Shown: positions 33,009 to 43,516, numbered from the stretch's first letter. The stretch is DNA of 64,000 bases from Litoditis marina (GCA_964036275.1 OZ038434.1:5292560-5356559), one strand, 5' to 3'. Numbers and translations: made by a program. The notes: generated from the letters alone by a model not told the origin.

Positions 33009-33722
33009 CGCTGCGAGCAGGGTTCTAGGGTTGTTAATCGAGTTCAAAATTTCGAGTTTTCGAGTTTTCGAGTTTTCGAGTTTTGGGAAATTTCGAGTTT
33101 TCGAGTTTTCGAGTTTTCGAGTTTTGGGAAATTTCGAGTTTTCGAGTTATCGAGTTTTCGAGTTTTGAAAAATTTCGAGTTTTCGAGTTTTCGAGTTTTC
33201 GAGTTTTGGGAAATTTCGAGTTTTCGAGTTTTCGAGTTTTTGAGTTTTGGGAAATTTCGAGTTTTCGAGTTTCGAGTTCGACTCAACTCGAAAATTTTCG
33301 AGTTTTTTCGAGTCGAGTCGAGTTTTGAGTGTTTTTGGACCCAAAAAGAGACATTTTTCGAGTCCGAAATTTTGATTTTCGAGTTTTCGCGTTCAAAATT
33401 TCGAGTTTTCGAGTTTTCGAGTTTTGGGAATTTTCGAGTTTTCGAGTTTTCGAGTTTTCGAGTTTCGGAAAATTTCGAGTTTTCGAGTTTTCGAGTTGTC
33501 GCGTTTTTGGAAAATTTCGAGTTTTCGAGTTTTCGAGTTTTCGAGTTTTGAGAAATTTCGAGTTTTCGAGTTTCGAGTTCATCTCAACTCGAAAATTTTC
33601 GAGTTTTTTCGAGTCGAGTCGAGTTTCGAGTTCGACTTTAACAACCCTACAGGGTTCGAACCTACGCGGGCAATGCCCATTGGATTTCAAGTCCAACTCC
33701 TTAACCACTCGGACATCGCAGC
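33009..33722 (-). pseudogene. tRNA-Ser(UGA) array copy 40, split by a MITE
   Basis: The 3' 17 nt (33009-33025) and the remaining 65 nt (33658-33722) are separated by a 624-bp hAT-type MITE and its duplicated target. The cut falls in the T arm within the B box. Without the insert the tRNA would be canonical. Confidence 0.92.
33026..33649. mobile_element. hAT-type MITE inside a tRNA gene, copy 2 (624 bp)
   Basis: It has the same ends (TAGGGTTGTTAA / TTAACAACCCTA) and nearly the same interior as the copy at 26254-26893, differing mainly by whole 8-bp TTTTCGAG steps. The flanking 8-bp duplication is CAGGGTTC (33018-33025 and 33650-33657). This differs from the other copy's, so the two insertions were independent events. 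Confidence 0.92.
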
Positions 33723-33913
33723 ACGTTTCATATCGCCCATGCAGTAGGGATGTGTGTGGTTAGACACTATTCAACGCTCGTAGGTTCGCCGAATATGAGA
33801 CACTAAAAATGTTTTGAAAGAGATAGTAGTTCAAAAACAAATTTAGTTGTGTGAAAACGAAACACAGTTCAGTTTTATCCTAGAACAAGCGTTAGCACAA
33901 AATGTAAAAATTA

Positions 33914-33995
33914 CGCTGCGAGCAGGGTTCGAACCTACGCGGGCAATGCCCATTGGATTTCAAGTCCAACTCCTTAACCACTCGGACATCGCAGC
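33914..33995 (-). tRNA. tRNA-Ser(UGA) array copy 41
   Basis: Canonical; GTAATTTTT flank marker. Confidence 0.93.
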
Positions 33996-34186
33996 ACGTT
34001 TCATATCGCCCATGCAGTAGGGATGTGTGTGGTTAGACACTATTCAACGCTCGTAGGTTCGCCGAATATGAGACACTAAAAATGTTTTGAAAGAGATAGT
34101 AGTTCAAAAACAAATTTAGTTGTGTGAAAACGAAACACAGTTCAGTTTTATCCTAGAACAAGCGTTAGCACAAAATGTAAAAATAT

Positions 34187-34268
34187 CGCTGCGAGCAGGG
34201 TTCGAACCTACGCGGGCAATGCCCATTGGATTTCAAGTCCAACTCCTTAACCACTCGGACATAGCAGC
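34187..34268 (-). tRNA. tRNA-Ser(UGA) array copy 42
   Basis: One change in the acceptor 5' strand (sixth base) breaks a pair. Confidence 0.87.
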
Positions 34269-34459
34269 ACGTTTCCTATCGCCCATGCAGTAGGGATGTG
34301 TGTGGTTAGCCACTATTTAACGCTCGTAGGTTCGCCGAATATGAGACACTAAAAATGTTTTGAAAGAGATAGTAGTTCAAAAACAAATTTAGTTGTGTGA
34401 AAACGAAACACAGTTCAGTTTTATCCTAGAACAAGCGTTAGCACAAAATGTAAAAGTAT

Positions 34460-34541
34460 CGCTGCGAGCAGGGTTCGAACCTACGCGGGCAATGCCCATT
34501 GGATTTCAAGTCCAACTCCTTAACCACTCGGACATCGCAGC
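34460..34541 (-). tRNA. tRNA-Ser(UGA) array copy 43
   Basis: Canonical; T4 terminator marker. Confidence 0.93.
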
Positions 34542-34732
34542 ACGTTTCATATCGCCCATGCAGTAGGGATGTGTGTGGTTAGACACTATTCAACGCTCGT
34601 AGGTTCGCCGAATATGAGACACTAAAAATGTTTTGAAAGAGATAGTAGTTCAAAAACAAATTTAGTTGTGTGAAAACGAAACACAGTTCAGTTGTATCCT
34701 AGAACAAGCGTTAGCACAAAATGTAAAAATAT

Positions 34733-34814
34733 CGCTGCGAGCAGGGTTCGAACCTACGCGGGCAATGCCCATTGGATTTCAAGTCCAACTCCTTAACCAC
34801 TCGGACATCGCAGC
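34733..34814 (-). tRNA. tRNA-Ser(UGA) array copy 44
   Basis: Canonical; 268 bp to the next. Confidence 0.93.
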
Positions 34815-35000
34815 ACGTTTCCTATCGCCCATGCAATAGGGATGTGTGTGGTTAGACACTATTCAATAAGAGTAGGCTCGCCGAATTTGAGACACTAAAA
34901 ATGTTTTGAAAGAGATAAGAGCTCAAAAACGAACTTAGTGGAAACGAAACACAGTTTAGTTTTATCCTAAAACAAGCGTTAGCACAAAATGTAAAAATAT

Positions 35001-35082
35001 CGCTGCGAGCAGGGTTCGAACCTACGCGGGCAATGCCCATTGGATTTCAAGTCCAACTCCTTAACCACTCGGACATCGCAGC
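35001..35082 (-). tRNA. tRNA-Ser(UGA) array copy 45
   Basis: Canonical; 268-type unit. Confidence 0.93.
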
Positions 35083-35268
35083 ACGTTTCCTATCGCCCAT
35101 GCAATAGGGAGGTGTGTGGTTAGACACTATTCAATAAGAGTAGGCTCGCCGAATTTGAGACACTAAAAATGTTTTGAAAGAGATAAGAGCTCAAAAACGA
35201 ACTTAGTGGAAACGAAACACAGTTTAGTTTTATCCTAAAACAAGCGTTAGCACAAAATGTAAAAATAT

Positions 35269-35350
35269 CGCTGCGAGCAGGGTTCGAACCTACGCGGGCA
35301 ATGCCCATTGGATTTCAAGTCCAACTCCTTAACCACTCGGACATCGCAGC
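35269..35350 (-). tRNA. tRNA-Ser(UGA) array copy 46
   Basis: Canonical; 5' flank lacks the TATCGCCCA block (264-bp step), as in copy 32. Confidence 0.93.
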
Positions 35351-35532
35351 ACGTTTCATGCAGTAGGGATGTGTGTGGTTAGCCACTATTTAACGCTCGT
35401 AGGTTCGCCGAATATGAGACACTAAAAATGTTTTGAAAGAGATAGTAGTTCAAAAACAAATTTAGTTGTGTGAAAACGAAACACAGTTCAGTTTTATCCT
35501 AGAACAAGCGTTAGCACAAAATGTAAAAATAT

Positions 35533-35614
35533 CGCTGCGAGCAGGGTTCGAACCTACGCGGGCAATGCCCATTGGATTTCAAGTCCAACTCCTTAACCAC
35601 TCGGACATCGCAGC
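35533..35614 (-). tRNA. tRNA-Ser(UGA) array copy 47
   Basis: Canonical; extra unit relative to the matching block at copies 27-33. Confidence 0.93.
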
Positions 35615-35805
35615 ACGTTTCCTATCGCCCATGCAGTAGGGATGTGTGTGGTTAGCCACTATTTAACGCTCGTAGGTTCGCCGAATATGAGACACTAAAA
35701 ATGTTTTGAAAGAGATAGTAGTTCAAAAACAAATTTAGTTGTGTGAAAACGAAACACAGTTCAGTTTTATCCTAGAACAAGCGTTAGCACAAAATGTAAA
35801 AATTA

Positions 35806-35887
35806 CGCTGCGAGCAGGGTTCGAACCTACGCGGGCAATGCCCATTGGATTTCAAGTCCAACTCCTTAACCACTCGGACATCGCAGC
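35806..35887 (-). tRNA. tRNA-Ser(UGA) array copy 48
   Basis: Canonical; GTAATTTTT flank marker. Confidence 0.93.
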
Positions 35888-36078
35888 ACGTTTTATATCG
35901 CCCATGCAGTAGGGATGTGTGTGGTTAGACACTATTCAACGCTCGTAGGTTCGCCGAATATGAGACACTAAAAATGTTTTGAAAGAGATAGTAGTTCAAA
36001 AACAAATTTAGTTGTGTGAAAACGAAACACAGTTCAGTTTTATCCTAGAACAAGCGTTAGCACAAAATGTAAAAATAT

Positions 36079-36160
36079 CGCTGCGAGCAGGGTTCGAACC
36101 TACGCGGGCAATGACCATTGGATTTCAAGTCCAACTCCTTAACCACTCGGACATCGCAGC
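36079..36160 (-). tRNA. tRNA-Ser(UGA) array copy 49
   Basis: Carries the same variable-arm change as copy 34. Confidence 0.88.
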
Positions 36161-36351
36161 ACGTTTCCTATCGCCCATGCAGTAGGGATGTGTGTGGTTA
36201 GCCACTATTTAACGCTCGTAGGTTCGCCGAATATGAGACACTAAAAATGTTTTGAAAGAGATAGTAGTTCAAAAACAAATTTAGTTGTGTGAAAACGAAA
36301 CACAGTTCAGTTTTATCCTAGAACAAGCGTTAGCACAAAATGTAAAAATAT

Positions 36352-36433
36352 CGCTGCGAGCAGGGTTCGAACCTACGCGGGCAATGCCCATTGGATTTCA
36401 AGTCCAACTCCTTAACCACTCGGACATCGCAGC
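36352..36433 (-). tRNA. tRNA-Ser(UGA) array copy 50
   Basis: Canonical; 273-type unit. Confidence 0.93.
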
Positions 36434-36624
36434 ACGTTTCATATCGCCCATGCAGTAGGGATGTGTGTGGTTAGACACTATTCAACGCTCGTAGGTTCGC
36501 CGAATATGAGACACTAAAAATGTTTTGAAAGAGATAGTAGTTCAAAAACAAATTTAGTTGTGTGAAAACGAAACACAGTTCAGTTGTATCCTAGAACAAG
36601 CGTTAGCACAAAATGTAAAAATAT

Positions 36625-36706
36625 CGCTGCGAGCAGGGTTCGAAACTACGCGGGCAATGCCCATTGGATTTCAAGTCCAACTCCTTAACCACTCGGACAT
36701 CGCAGC
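36625..36706 (-). tRNA. tRNA-Ser(UGA) array copy 51
   Basis: The last G of the T-stem 5' strand is changed, breaking the conserved G53-C61 pair and altering the B box. Transcription and folding are doubtful. Confidence 0.8.
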
Positions 36707-36892
36707 ACGTTTCCTATCGCCCATGCAATAGGGATGTGTGTGGTTAGACACTATTCAATAAGAGTAGGCTCGCCGAATTTGAGACACTAAAAATGTTTTG
36801 AAAGAGATAAGAGCTCAAAAACGAACTTAGTGGAAACGAAACACAGTTTAGTTTTATCCTAAAACAAGCGTTAGCACAAAATGTAAAAATAT

Positions 36893-36974
36893 CGCTGCGA
36901 GCAGGGTTCGAACCTACGCGGGCAATGCCCATTGGATTTCAAGTCCAACTCCTTAACCACTCGGACATCGCAGC
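36893..36974 (-). tRNA. tRNA-Ser(UGA) array copy 52
   Basis: Canonical; 268-type unit. Confidence 0.93.
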
Positions 36975-37165
36975 ACGTTTCCTATCGCCCATGCAGTAGG
37001 GATGTGTGTGGTTAGCCACTATTTAACGCTCGTAGGTTCGCCGAATATGAGACACTAAAAATGTTTTGAAAGAGATAGTAGTTCAAAAACAAATTTAGTT
37101 GTGTGAAAACGAAACACAGTTCAGTTTTATCCTAGAACAAGCGTTAGCACAAAATGTAAAAATAT

Positions 37166-37247
37166 CGCTGCGAGCAGGGTTCGAACCTACGCGGGCAATG
37201 CCCATTGGATTTCAAGTCCAACTCCTTAACCACTCGGACATCGCAGC
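37166..37247 (-). tRNA. tRNA-Ser(UGA) array copy 53
   Basis: Canonical; 273-type unit. Confidence 0.93.
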
Positions 37248-37438
37248 ACGTTTCATATCGCCCATGCAGTAGGGATGTGTGTGGTTAGACACTATTCAAC
37301 GCTCGTAGGTTCGCCGAATATGAGACACTAAAAATGTTTTGAAAGAGATAGTAGTTCAAAAACAAATTTAGTTGTGTGAAAACGAAACACAGTTCAGTTG
37401 TATCCTAGAACAAGCGTTAGCACAAAATGTAAAAATAT

Positions 37439-37520
37439 CGCTACGAGCAGGGTTCGAAACTACGCGGGCAATGCCCATTGGATTTCAAGTCCAACTCCTT
37501 AACCACTCGGACATCGCAGC
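37439..37520 (-). tRNA. tRNA-Ser(UGA) array copy 54
   Basis: Shares the B-box/G53 change with copy 51 and adds a change in the acceptor 3' strand. Confidence 0.78.
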
Positions 37521-37706
37521 ACGTTTCCTATCGCCCATGCAATAGGGATGTGTGTGGTTAGACACTATTCAATAAGAGTAGGCTCGCCGAATTTGAGACA
37601 CTAAAAATGTTTTGAAAGAGATAAGAGCTCAAAAACGAACTTAGTGGAAACGAAACACAGTTTAGTTTTATCCTAAAACAAGCGTTAGCACAAAATGTAA
37701 AAATAT

Positions 37707-37788
37707 CGCTGCGAGCAGGGTTCGAACCTACGCGGGCAATGCCCATTGGATTTCAAGTCCAACTCCTTAACCACTCGGACATCGCAGC
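37707..37788 (-). tRNA. tRNA-Ser(UGA) array copy 55
   Basis: Canonical; 268-type unit. Confidence 0.93.
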
Positions 37789-37974
37789 ACGTTTCCTATC
37801 GCCCATGCAATAGGGAGGTGTGTGGTTAGACACTATTCAATAAGAGTAGGCTCGCCGAATTTGAGACACTAAAAATGTTTTGAAAGAGATAAGAGCTCAA
37901 AAACGAACTTAGTGGAAACGAAACACAGTTTAGTTTTATCCTAAAACAAGCGTTAGCACAAAATGTAAAAATAT

Positions 37975-38056
37975 CGCTGCGAGCAGGGTTCGAACCTACG
38001 CGGGCAATGCCCATTGGATTTCAAGTCCAACTCCTTAACCACTCGGACATCGCAGC
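37975..38056 (-). tRNA. tRNA-Ser(UGA) array copy 56
   Basis: Canonical; the next spacer has an internal ATGTTTTGAAA duplication (282-bp step). Confidence 0.93.
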
Positions 38057-38256
38057 ACGTTTCATATCGCCCATGCAGTAGGGATGTGTGTGGTTAGCCA
38101 CTATTCAACGCTCGTAGGTTCGCCGAATATGAGACACTAAAAATGTTTTGAAAATGTTTTGAAAGAGATAGTTGTTCAAAAACAAATTTAGTTGTGTGGA
38201 AAAAACACAGTTTAGTTTCGTACTAGAACAAGCGTTAGCACAAAATGTAAAAATAT

Positions 38257-38338
38257 CGCTGCGAGCAGGGTTCGAACCTACGCGGGCAATGCCCATTGGA
38301 TTTCAAGTCCAACTCCTTAACCACTCGGACATCGCAGC
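38257..38338 (-). tRNA. tRNA-Ser(UGA) array copy 57
   Basis: Canonical; unit with the longest spacer in the array. Confidence 0.93.
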
Positions 38339-38524
38339 ACGTTTCCTATCGCCCATGCAATAGGGAGGTGTGTAGTTAGACACTATTCAATAAGAGTAGG
38401 CTCGCCGAATTTGAGACACTAAAAATGTTTTGAAAGAGATAAGAGCTCAAAAACGAACTTAGTGGAAACGAAACACAGTTTAGTTTTATCCTAAAACAAG
38501 CGTTAGCACAAAATGTAAAAATAT

Positions 38525-38606
38525 CGCTGCGAGCAGGGTTCGAACCTACGCGGGCAATGCCCATTGGATTTCAAGTCCAACTCCTTAACCACTCGGACAT
38601 CGCAGC
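38525..38606 (-). tRNA. tRNA-Ser(UGA) array copy 58
   Basis: Canonical; 5' flank lacks the TATCGCCCA block, as in copy 38. Confidence 0.93.
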
Positions 38607-38786
38607 ACGTTTCATGCAGTAGGGATGTGTGTGGTTAGCCACTATTCAACGCTCGTAGGTTCGCCGAAGATGAGACACTAAAAATGTTTTGAAAGAGATA
38701 GTTGTTCAAAAACAAATTTAGTTGTGTGGAAAAAACACAGTTTAGTTTCGTACTAGAACAAGCGTTAGCACAAAATGTAAAAATAT

Positions 38787-38868
38787 CGCTGCGAGCAGGG
38801 TTCGAACCTACGTGGGCAATGCCCATTGGATTTCAAGTCCAACTCCTTAACCACTCGGACATCGCAGC
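38787..38868 (-). tRNA. tRNA-Ser(UGA) array copy 59
   Basis: Same single change as copy 39. Confidence 0.9.
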
Positions 38869-39059
38869 ACGTTTCATATCGCCCATGCAGTAGGGATGTG
38901 TGTGGTTAGACACTATTCAACGCTCGTAGGTTCGCCGAATATGAGACACTAAAAATGTTTTGAAAGAGATAGTAGTTCAAAAACAAATTTAGTTGTGTGA
39001 AAACGAAACACAGTTCAGTTTTATCCTAGAACAAGCTTTAGCACAAAATGTAAAAATAT

Positions 39060-39141
39060 CGCTGCGAGCAGGGTTCGAACCTACGCGGGCAATGCCCATT
39101 GGATTTCAAGTCCAACTCCTTAACCACTCGGACATCGCAGC
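39060..39141 (-). tRNA. tRNA-Ser(UGA) array copy 60
   Basis: Canonical; paralogous to copy 40 (same AAGCTTTAGC spacer mark) but without the MITE. Confidence 0.93.
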
Positions 39142-39331
39142 ACGTTTCATATCGCCCATGCAGTAGGGATGTGTGTGGTTAGACACTATTCAACGCTCGT
39201 AGGTTCGCCGAATATGAGACACTAAAAATGTTTTGAAAGAGATAGGAGCTCAAAAACAAATTTAGTTGTGTGGAAAAATACACAGTTCAGTTTTATCCTA
39301 GAACAAGCGTTAGCACAAAATGTAAAAATAT

Positions 39332-39413
39332 CGCTGCGAGCAGGGTTCGAACCTACGCGGGCAATGCCCATTGGATTTCAAGTCCAACTCCTTAACCACT
39401 CGGACATCGCAGC
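39332..39413 (-). tRNA. tRNA-Ser(UGA) array copy 61
   Basis: Canonical; 272-bp unit with GGAAAAATACAC spacer variant, shared with copy 65. Confidence 0.93.
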
Positions 39414-39604
39414 ACGTTTCCTATCGCCCATGCAGTAGGGATGTGTGTGGTTAGACACTATTCAACGCTCGTAGGTTCGCCGAATATGAGACACTAACAA
39501 TGTTTTGAAAAAGATAGTAGTTCAAAAACAAATTTAGTTGTGTGAAAACGAAACACAGTTCAGTTTTATCCTAGAACAAGCGTTAGCACAAAATGTAAAA
39601 ATAT

Positions 39605-39686
39605 CGCTGCGAGCAGGGTTCGAACCTACGCGGGCAATGCCCATTGGATTTCAAGTCCAACTCCTTAACCACTCGGACATCGCAGC
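39605..39686 (-). tRNA. tRNA-Ser(UGA) array copy 62
   Basis: Canonical; 273-type unit. Confidence 0.93.
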
Positions 39687-39877
39687 ACGTTTCATATCGC
39701 CCATGCAGTAGGGATGTGTGTGGTTAGACACTATTCAACGCTCGTAGGTTCGCCGAATATGAGACACTAAAAATGTTTTGAAAGAGATAGTAGTTCAAAA
39801 ACAAATTTAGTTGTGTGAAAACGAAACACAGTTCAGTTTTATCTTAGAACAAGCTTTAGCACAAAATGTAAAAACAT

Positions 39878-39959
39878 CGCTGCGAGCAGGGTTCGAACCT
39901 ACGCGGGCAATGCCCATTGGATTTCAAGTCCAACTCCTTAACCACTCGGACATCGCAGC
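39878..39959 (-). tRNA. tRNA-Ser(UGA) array copy 63
   Basis: Canonical; 3' flank GATGTTTTT. Confidence 0.93.
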
Positions 39960-40150
39960 ACGTTTCATATCGCCCATGCAGTAGGGATGTGTGTGGTTAG
40001 ACACTATTCAACGCTCGTAGGTTCGCCGAATATGAGACACTAAAAATGTTTTGAAAGAGATAGTAGTTCAAAAACAAATTTAGTTGTGTGAAAACGAAAC
40101 ACAGTTCAGTTTTATCCTAGAACAAGCTTTAGCACAAAATGTAAAAATAT

Positions 40151-40232
40151 CGCTGCGAGCAGGGTTCGAACCTACGCGGGCAATGCCCATTGGATTTCAA
40201 GTCCAACTCCTTAACCACTCGGACATCGCAGC
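40151..40232 (-). tRNA. tRNA-Ser(UGA) array copy 64
   Basis: Canonical; AAGCTTTAGC spacer mark. Confidence 0.93.
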
Positions 40233-40422
40233 ACGTTTCATATCGCCCATGCAGTAGGGATGTGTGTGGTTAGACACTATTCAACGCTCGTAGGTTCGCC
40301 GAATATGAGACACTAAAAATGTTTTGAAAGAGATAGGAGCTCAAAAACAAATTTAGTTGTGTGGAAAAATACACAGTTCAGTTTTATCCTAGAACAAGCG
40401 TTAGCACAAAATGTAAAAATAT

Positions 40423-40504
40423 CGCTGCGAGCAGGGTTCGAACCTACGCGGGCAATGCCCATTGGATTTCAAGTCCAACTCCTTAACCACTCGGACATCG
40501 CAGC
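40423..40504 (-). tRNA. tRNA-Ser(UGA) array copy 65
   Basis: Canonical; spacer as in copy 61. Confidence 0.93.
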
Positions 40505-40695
40505 ACGTTTCCTATCGCCCATGCAGTAGGGATGTGTGTGGTTAGACACTATTCAACGCTCGTAGGTTCGCCGAATATGAGACACTAACAATGTTTTGAA
40601 AAAGCTAGTAGTTCAAAAACAAATTTTGTTGTGTGAAAACGAAACACAGTTCAGTTTTATCCTAGAACAAGCGTTAGCACAAAATGTAAAAATAT

Positions 40696-40777
40696 CGCTG
40701 CGAGCAGGGTTCGAACCTACGCGGGCAATGCCCATTGGATTTCAAGTCCAACTCCTTAACCACTCGGACATCGCAGC
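40696..40777 (-). tRNA. tRNA-Ser(UGA) array copy 66
   Basis: Canonical; AAAAAGCTAGTAG spacer variant. Confidence 0.93.
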
Positions 40778-40968
40778 ACGTTTCATATCGCCCATGCAGT
40801 AGGGATGTGTGTGGTTAGACACTATTCAACGCTCGTAGGTTCGCCGAATATGAGACACTAAAAATGTTTTGAAAGAGATAGTAGTTCAAAAACAAATTTA
40901 GTTGTGTGAAAACGAAACACAGTTCAGTTTTATCCTAGAACAAGCTTTAGCACAAAATGTAAAAATAT

Positions 40969-41050
40969 CGCTGCGAGCAGGGTTCGAACCTACGCGGGCA
41001 ATGCCCATTGGATTTCAAGTCCAACTCCTTAACCACTCGGACATCGCAGC
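40969..41050 (-). tRNA. tRNA-Ser(UGA) array copy 67
   Basis: Canonical; AAGCTTTAGC spacer mark. Confidence 0.93.
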
Positions 41051-41241
41051 ACGTTTCATATCGCCCATGCAGTAGGGATGTGTGTGGTTAGACACTATTC
41101 AACGCTCGTAGGTTCGCCGAATATGAGACACTAAAAATGTTTTGAAAGAGATAGTAGTTCAAAAACAAATTTAGTTGTGTGAAAACGAAACACAGTTCAG
41201 TTTTATCCTAGAACAAGCTTTAGCACAAAATGTAAAAATAT

Positions 41242-41323
41242 CGCTGCGAGCAGGGTTCGAACCTACGCGGGCAATGCCCATTGGATTTCAAGTCCAACTC
41301 CTTAACCACTCGGACATCGCAGC
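41242..41323 (-). tRNA. tRNA-Ser(UGA) array copy 68
   Basis: Canonical; AAGCTTTAGC spacer mark. Confidence 0.93.
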
Positions 41324-41514
41324 ACGTTTCATATCGCCCATGCAGTAGGGATGTGTGTGGTTAGACACTATTCAACGCTCGTAGGTTCGCCGAATATGAG
41401 ACCCTAAAAATGTTTTGAAAGAGATAGTAGTTCAAAAACAAATTTAGTTGTGTGAAAACGAAACACAGTTCAGTTTTATCCTAGAACAAGCGTTAGCACA
41501 AAATGTAAAAATAT

Positions 41515-41596
41515 CGCTGCGAGCAGGGTTCGAACCTACGCGGGCAATGCCCATTGGATTTCAAGTCCAACTCCTTAACCACTCGGACATCGCAGC
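41515..41596 (-). tRNA. tRNA-Ser(UGA) array copy 69
   Basis: Canonical; GAGACCCTAAAA spacer variant. Confidence 0.93.
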
Positions 41597-41787
41597 ACGT
41601 TTCCTATCGCCCATGCAGTAGGGAGGTGTGTGGTTAGCCACTATTTAACGCTCGTAGGTTCGCCGAATATGAGACACTAAAAATGTTTTGAAAGAGATAG
41701 TAGTTCAAAAACAAATTTAGTTGTGTGAAAACGAAACACAGTTCAGTTTTATCCTAGAACAAGCGTTAGCACAAAATGTAAAAATAT

Positions 41788-41869
41788 CGCTGCGAGCAGG
41801 GTTCGAACCTACGCGGGCAATGCCCATTGGATTTCAAGTCCAACTCCTTAACCACTCGGACATCGCAGC
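41788..41869 (-). tRNA. tRNA-Ser(UGA) array copy 70
   Basis: Canonical; 273-type unit. Confidence 0.93.
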
Positions 41870-42060
41870 ACGTTTCCTATCGCCCATGCAGTAGGGATGT
41901 GTGTGGTTAGCCACTATTCAACGCTCGTAGGTTCGCCGAATATGAGACACTAAAAATGTTTTGAAAGAGATAGTAGTTCAAAAACAAATTTAGTTGTGTG
42001 AAAACGAAACACAGTTCAGTTTTATCCTAGAACAAGCGTTAGCACAAAATGTAAAAATAT

Positions 42061-42142
42061 CGCTGCGAGCAGGGTTCGAACCTACGCGGGCAATGCCCAT
42101 TGGATTTCAAGTCCAACTCCTTAACCACTCGGACATCGCAGC
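42061..42142 (-). tRNA. tRNA-Ser(UGA) array copy 71
   Basis: Canonical; the next spacer is split by the LINE-like element. Confidence 0.93.
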
Positions 42143-42282
42143 ACGTTTCATATCGCCCATGCAGTAGGGATGTGTGTGGTTAGACACTATTCAACGCTCG
42201 TAGGTTCGCCGAATATGAGACCCTAAAAATGTTTTGAAAGAGATAGTAGTTCAAAAACAAATTTAGTTGTGTGAAAACGAAA

Positions 42283-43462
42283 TAACACCCCTTTGCCTGG
42301 TCGTGAGCGGTGACCCCTCTCTCGATTGATTATCATGCCCTCGCCTCGTCCGAAAATGGTACCATCTCGAACCCATTTTTCCACCATTTGGAGTGAAATC
42401 AAAACACTCAACTCCAAAATCGACAGTCTGACCCAATCTCTGCCCACCCTTATTCAATCCGAACTACACCATTTCAACGATCGCCGATGTCTCACTATTT
42501 ATGGTCTACCAGAGGATTCCACAACAAAGAAAAAGGTGAATGCAATTTTCAATTTGGTGTCCATCTCTCCATCTAATGTCTCAATTCTTCACCGTTTGGG
42601 GAAACCACGTCAAGATGGTTTATCTCGTCCACTCAAAATTTCTATCAAAGATGGTATTTCGTTTCCTCGTCTGATTGAATTATCTACTGCTATGAAATCT
42701 GATGCTTCTATGTCAACCTTTCATGTTCGGAAGTTCGAGACCCCGGAACAGCGAAAGGCCGGATTCCTCGCCAGACAATCGAAACGAGACGCCGCCCGAG
42801 CTGAGGTCACCGACCAAACTACAACTCCGCCAAATCATGCTGACGCCAACCTACAAACTGATATGGAGGTAGTTGAGCAGCCTAGAAATGTTCTCCCTCC
42901 CCCAGTTAACGAATGTTCTCCTATTCCAACTCTCTGTGAACCTGAATCCATTGAAATCAAAACTCCTGAGCCAGTTCCTAAACGTGTGTTTCCGCCACCA
43001 TCTTCTGTTTCCACGGTTATTAATACTCCTCCTGTTCTCACAATAGCCTCTCTTGATTGGCCTTCTCTCCAGAAAGTTCAGAAGGCCGTTTCTCAATTGC
43101 ATTTGATGTGTAGAGATGAAACACGTTTCCGTTATAGTGCTTTCTATCGTTACTATAAATGTGATCCTCATCTGGCCCCATTTATATCTGATGTGTACTT
43201 TGCTCGCTATGGTTTTCGTTTTCACATCAACCCATTATGGGAACCACTTCCACCTCGTAAATAGACATATCATGTACCTATGTGCTCATTTCAAATAGAC
43301 CTATGTGTTCATTTCTAAATCAGTTTTTCTTCAAATTTATGCATTTCTATGTATTGCTCTCTGTGTTTTACTAGCCTTAAACATCAATTCATAAGTTATC
43401 GATTCGTCTCTCACTTGATTGTTATACAGTGCATTGATAAACTCATTATTATTATTATTATT
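42283..43462 (+). mobile_element. ORF1-only LINE-like element in an array spacer (1180 bp)
   Basis: It interrupts a spacer between CGAAA and AAACACAG. The left AAA (42280-42282) is repeated at 43463-43465, and subtracting 1183 bp restores the exact 273-bp unit. It holds one ORF, then a 3' UTR and a short (ATT)n tail, in the order of a non-LTR retrotransposon. No reverse transcriptase is present. The element at 18657-19515 is a shorter relative with the same tail, which suggests a non-autonomous 'half-LINE' family. Confidence 0.85.
42335..43264 (+). CDS. ORF1-like protein of the LINE-like element
   Basis: From the first ATG (42335) it gives 309 aa, uninterrupted. About residues 45-115 (CLTIYGLPEDSTTKKKVNAI...LHRLGKPR...RPLKISIKD) have the pattern of the RRM-like domain of LINE ORF1 proteins, preceded by a possible coiled coil (IWSEIKTLNSKIDSLTQSL). 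Next comes a basic stretch PEQRKAGFLARQSKRDAARA, recalling the Arg-rich motif after the RRM in ORF1 proteins, then a Pro-rich linker and a C-terminal segment. Such proteins bind RNA and act as chaperones in retrotransposition. The assignment is by motif pattern; a profile search with ORF1 RRM models would test it. Confidence 0.65.
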   Translation: MPSPRPKMVPSRTHFSTIWSEIKTLNSKIDSLTQSLPTLIQSELHHFNDRRCLTIYGLPEDSTTKKKVNAIFNLVSISPSNVSILHRLGKPRQDGLSRPLKISIKDGISFPRLIELSTAMKSDASMSTFHVRKFETPEQRKAGFLARQSKRDAARAEVTDQTTTPPNHADANLQTDMEVVEQPRNVLPPPVNECSPIPTLCEPESIEIKTPEPVPKRVFPPPSSVSTVINTPPVLTIASLDWPSLQKVQKAVSQLHLMCRDETRFRYSAFYRYYKCDPHLAPFISDVYFARYGFRFHINPLWEPLPPRK

Positions 43463-43516
43463 AAACACAGTTCAGTTTTATCCTAGAACAAGCGTTAGCA
43501 CAAAATGTAAAAATAT

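Noticed and set aside
33329..33763. Low-complexity ORFs of 65-178 aa on both strands in the MITEs
   Set aside because: An 8-bp repeat without stops is open in several frames at once; no domain, and the two strands overlap.
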